Shown here one piece after another: positions 61,859-64,000 of a DNA stretch of 64,000 bases. The first letter of the stretch is position 1. The number at the start of each line of letters is the position of its first letter. The notes beneath the pieces were generated by a model, which was given only the letters and a program-made list of their open reading frames with translations, searched no databases and was not told the DNA's origin. The DNA comes from Dyadobacter sp. 50-39 (GTDB lineage: Bacteria; Bacteroidota; Bacteroidia; Cytophagales; Spirosomataceae). Position numbers and translations under genes: made by a program. The stretch is taken from contig MKSR01000019.1 of assembly GCA_001898145.1 (NCBI GenBank), positions 1 through 64,000 on the forward strand, written 5' to 3'.

Positions 61859-62866
61859 TCAAATCCGATCAATCAGCTCTTTCACCTTCCGAACTTCTCG
61901 CCCTGTCAAATGGTCAGCGATCGCAGCCGCATGATCACGGCCATTTTCAATAAAGACCTTTTCTGTAAACACCCCCGCCATCACGGTGCCGCACAGATAT
62001 AACCCGGAGACATTCGTTTCAAAAGTCTGCGCATCATACTGCGGCACCTTCGTTACCGGGTCGAGCGTCACGCCGCAGCGTGCGAGCAGGTGCTCATCAG
62101 GCAGGTAACCTACCAGCAGGAATACGAAATCCGCCGGTAACCATTCCTGTTCGCCTGTTTCGAGGTTTTCGATCAGCAACCTTCCCGGTTCTATCGCACG
62201 CGTCACCGAGTTGAAACGCGTATGGATCTTTCCTTCTTTCACCCGGTTTTTCACGTCGGGAACCAGCCAGTACTTCACTTTTGTGCGAAAATCAGCTTCC
62301 TTGTGCACAATCGTAACCTTTGCATCATGGCGGTAAAGTTCCAGAGCAGCTTCCACCGAGGAGTTAGAGCCGCCTACAAGCACTACGTGCGTATAGGAGT
62401 ATCTGAATGGCTCATCATAGTAATGCGAAACGTGCGGCAAGCCCTCTCCCGGCACATTCAGCATCCGCGGAACATCAAAATAGCCTGTTGCCAGGATGAC
62501 GTTTTTGGAATGAAACACCTGACCGTCATTCGAATAGGTCAGAAAAGTGCCGTCTTCCTGCTTCTCCGTACGATCGACATCGACAAACAACCTGAAATTC
62601 AAATGGTAATACCCCGCAACCTTGCGGTAGTACTGCAAAGCCTCGTTCCGATTAGCCTTTACGTCGGAAATCGCGAACGGAATGCCGCCGATTTCGATAT
62701 TTTCCGCCGTGGAGAAGAATTTCATCCTGCGCGGGTACCGGCGAATGGACTCGGTGAGGTTGCCTTTTTCAAGGATCAGGTAATCGAGACCGCTTTTCGC
62801 CAGCTCGATACCCATTGCGAGGCCACAAGGGCCGCCGCCGATAATGATTGCGTCGTAAATGTGCAT
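61859..62866 (-). CDS. YpdA-family (putative bacillithiol disulfide) reductase
   Basis: A 335-aa flavoprotein disulfide reductase-like enzyme. The N-terminal FAD motif is AIIIGGGPCGLAMGIELAKS, the NADPH-binding motif is VVLVGGSNSSVEAALEL, and the second FAD contact is VSGLYLCGTVMAG. KFFSTAENIEIGGIPF and YYRKVAGYYHLNFR are typical of YpdA. There is no CxxC redox pair as in thioredoxin reductase; Cys14 in GGGPCG is the characteristic YpdA cysteine. In Firmicutes YpdA reduces bacillithiol disulfide, and Bacteroidota also make bacillithiol. It is convergent with the previous gene. Confidence 0.88.
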   Translation of the reverse strand: MHIYDAIIIGGGPCGLAMGIELAKSGLDYLILEKGNLTESIRRYPRRMKFFSTAENIEIGGIPFAISDVKANRNEALQYYRKVAGYYHLNFRLFVDVDRTEKQEDGTFLTYSNDGQVFHSKNVILATGYFDVPRMLNVPGEGLPHVSHYYDEPFRYSYTHVVLVGGSNSSVEAALELYRHDAKVTIVHKEADFRTKVKYWLVPDVKNRVKEGKIHTRFNSVTRAIEPGRLLIENLETGEQEWLPADFVFLLVGYLPDEHLLARCGVTLDPVTKVPQYDAQTFETNVSGLYLCGTVMAGVFTEKVFIENGRDHAAAIADHLTGREVRKVKELIDRI

Positions 62867-62930
62867 TGTATAGGCTGACGGCCCATTTGCTCGCGGCCGC
62901 CACTGGTCTTTTAACCCCCTAATTTAGCTA

Positions 62931-63998
62931 TTGGTTTCTGAACTTTGTAAATTAGCTCAATGTTCAAAAGGTCTGGTAATACTACATTTTAGCTTGGAAA
63001 ACGCGGCCGGGGACTTTACGGTGAAACTGAATGAATGGGGCAAAGCGAAAACCCCGTTCTTTTTTTTGGTGGACTACCAATTCCAAAAACCACTGGCCTG
63101 GAAGCTTGAAGACGTCGATCCGGCAGAGATCCTGTTCAACCTGAACGGTTTCACCAATGACCATGGGGCTTTATCCAGTGATCTGCCGGAGCATATTCAG
63201 TTCGACAAACACCCGCTCCCGTTCGAGGCCTATCATCCCAAGTTCAAGTGTGTATTGAACCATCTGAATGCAGGTAACTCATTCCTGGTGAATCTTTCGG
63301 TGCCTACGCCGATCAATACCAATCTGACATTGGACCAGATATTCCGTCACAGCGAAGCGCCTTACCGCTTGCTGTTTCAAAACCGGTTCGTGTGTTTTTC
63401 ACCCGAAATTTTCGTGCGCATTCAGGGAAACCGTATCGCCTCATTCCCAATGAAAGGGACCATCGATGCCTCGGTACCCAATGCGGAACAGGTGATATTG
63501 TCGGACTATAAGGAGGCCGCCGAGCATGCTACCATTGTGGATTTGATCAGAAACGACATTAGTATGGTGGCAGAAAAAGTTTGGGTAGAGCGTTACCGCT
63601 ATATCGACCGCATTCAGGCTTCGGACAAAACCTTATTGCAGGTAAGCTCCGAAATAGCAGGTATACTTCCCGCGGGTTTCGATGGTCAATATGGTGATCT
63701 CTTGAAAAAACTGTTACCCGCAGGTTCCATAAGCGGTGCGCCGAAACCACGTACGCTGGAAATCATTGAAGAGGCCGAGGAATATAATCGTGGTTATTAC
63801 ACCGGCGTCATGGGTTATTTCGATGGAGTGAACTTTGAAAGCGCCGTGATGATCCGGTTTATCGAGCAGCAGGACAATGAATTGGTATTCAAAAGCGGTG
63901 GCGGTATTACGGCATTAAGCAATGCAAAAAGTGAATATCAGGAAGTAATCGATAAAGTTTATCTCCCATTTAGCCACACCCCGCATGCTGTGCTTTGA
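62931..63998 (+). CDS. Aminodeoxychorismate synthase component I-like (PabB)
   Basis: About 355 aa, with a TTG at 62931 as the earliest possible start; no ATG lies before the conserved part, so the start is uncertain. The C-terminal chorismate-binding fold is clear: NAGNSFLVNLSVPTPI, ASFPMKGTID, ILSDYKEAAEHATIVDLIRN, LLPAGSISGAPKPRTLEII and YYTGVMGYFDG, ending in FKSGGGITALS. These are the motifs of PabB, TrpE and MenF; the length (short N-terminus) and KGTID favour PabB, which with PabA makes 4-amino-4-deoxychorismate for folate. The partner lyase probably follows outside the window. Confidence 0.82.
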   Translation: MVSELCKLAQCSKGLVILHFSLENAAGDFTVKLNEWGKAKTPFFFLVDYQFQKPLAWKLEDVDPAEILFNLNGFTNDHGALSSDLPEHIQFDKHPLPFEAYHPKFKCVLNHLNAGNSFLVNLSVPTPINTNLTLDQIFRHSEAPYRLLFQNRFVCFSPEIFVRIQGNRIASFPMKGTIDASVPNAEQVILSDYKEAAEHATIVDLIRNDISMVAEKVWVERYRYIDRIQASDKTLLQVSSEIAGILPAGFDGQYGDLLKKLLPAGSISGAPKPRTLEIIEEAEEYNRGYYTGVMGYFDGVNFESAVMIRFIEQQDNELVFKSGGGITALSNAKSEYQEVIDKVYLPFSHTPHAVL

Positions 63999-64000
63999 AA

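Overview
The window looks like the chromosome of a Bacteroidota bacterium of the order Cytophagales, close to Dyadobacter or Spirosoma. The reasons are a SusC/SusD pair beside two large FG-GAP/VCBS-ASPIC lipoproteins, a TTG-N20-TAnnTTTG promoter, DUF4136, YCF48-type and OmpA-like envelope proteins, and BfmA/DUF5712 mobilisation genes. The genus is an inference from protein character only.

The left two thirds (1-41.24 kb) is a stack of mobile elements in one tRNA-Asn gene. The intact tRNA-Asn(GTT) is on the minus strand at 41198-41271. A copy of its 3' part plus terminator lies at 17616-17702, and a decayed third copy lies near 15931-16010. The interval between the first two (23,542 bp between matching bases) is an integrative mobilisable element. 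It holds a tyrosine integrase beside the left copy, an HTH/excisionase-like protein, an SF3-type helicase, an iteron cluster, a Toprim primase, hairpins that could be oriT, a BfmA-like accessory protein and a DUF5712-type relaxase. Decayed genes follow, then two VCBS/ASPIC lipoproteins with SusD and SusC as apparent cargo, a group II intron remnant, and a Fic gene behind an ordered operator array. A 26-bp perfect repeat lies just inside both ends.

Left of this is an AT-rich defence island (0.66-15.7 kb). It encodes an extended Mza-like system (MutL/MORC-like ATPase, Z1 ATPase, DUF4420 PD-(D/E)XK protein, AIPR protein) in one polar block with a C5-cytosine methyltransferase, Vsr nuclease and small HTH regulator. 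A DGQHR-like protein and an Rx4H (HEPN-like) protein follow downstream. A 557-aa protein with a C-terminal PD-(D/E)XK-like motif lies at the other end. A broken TraG/MobC-type coupling protein at the far left suggests this island also came on a mobilisable element. A RES-like gene sits between the second and third att copies.

Right of the tRNA (41.3-64 kb) is ordinary chromosome: rsmG, a GT2 glycosyltransferase, tgt (apparently without its zinc cysteines), an OmpA-family protein, then a polysaccharide cluster (glf, a Wzc-like kinase, neuB-neuC-neuA, two glycosyltransferases, an O-antigen polymerase/ligase) that would make a galactofuranose- and nonulosonate-containing glycan. TerC, dnaG, a DUF4136 lipoprotein, YtxH, a YCF48-like protein, a YpdA-like reductase and a PabB-like enzyme complete the window.
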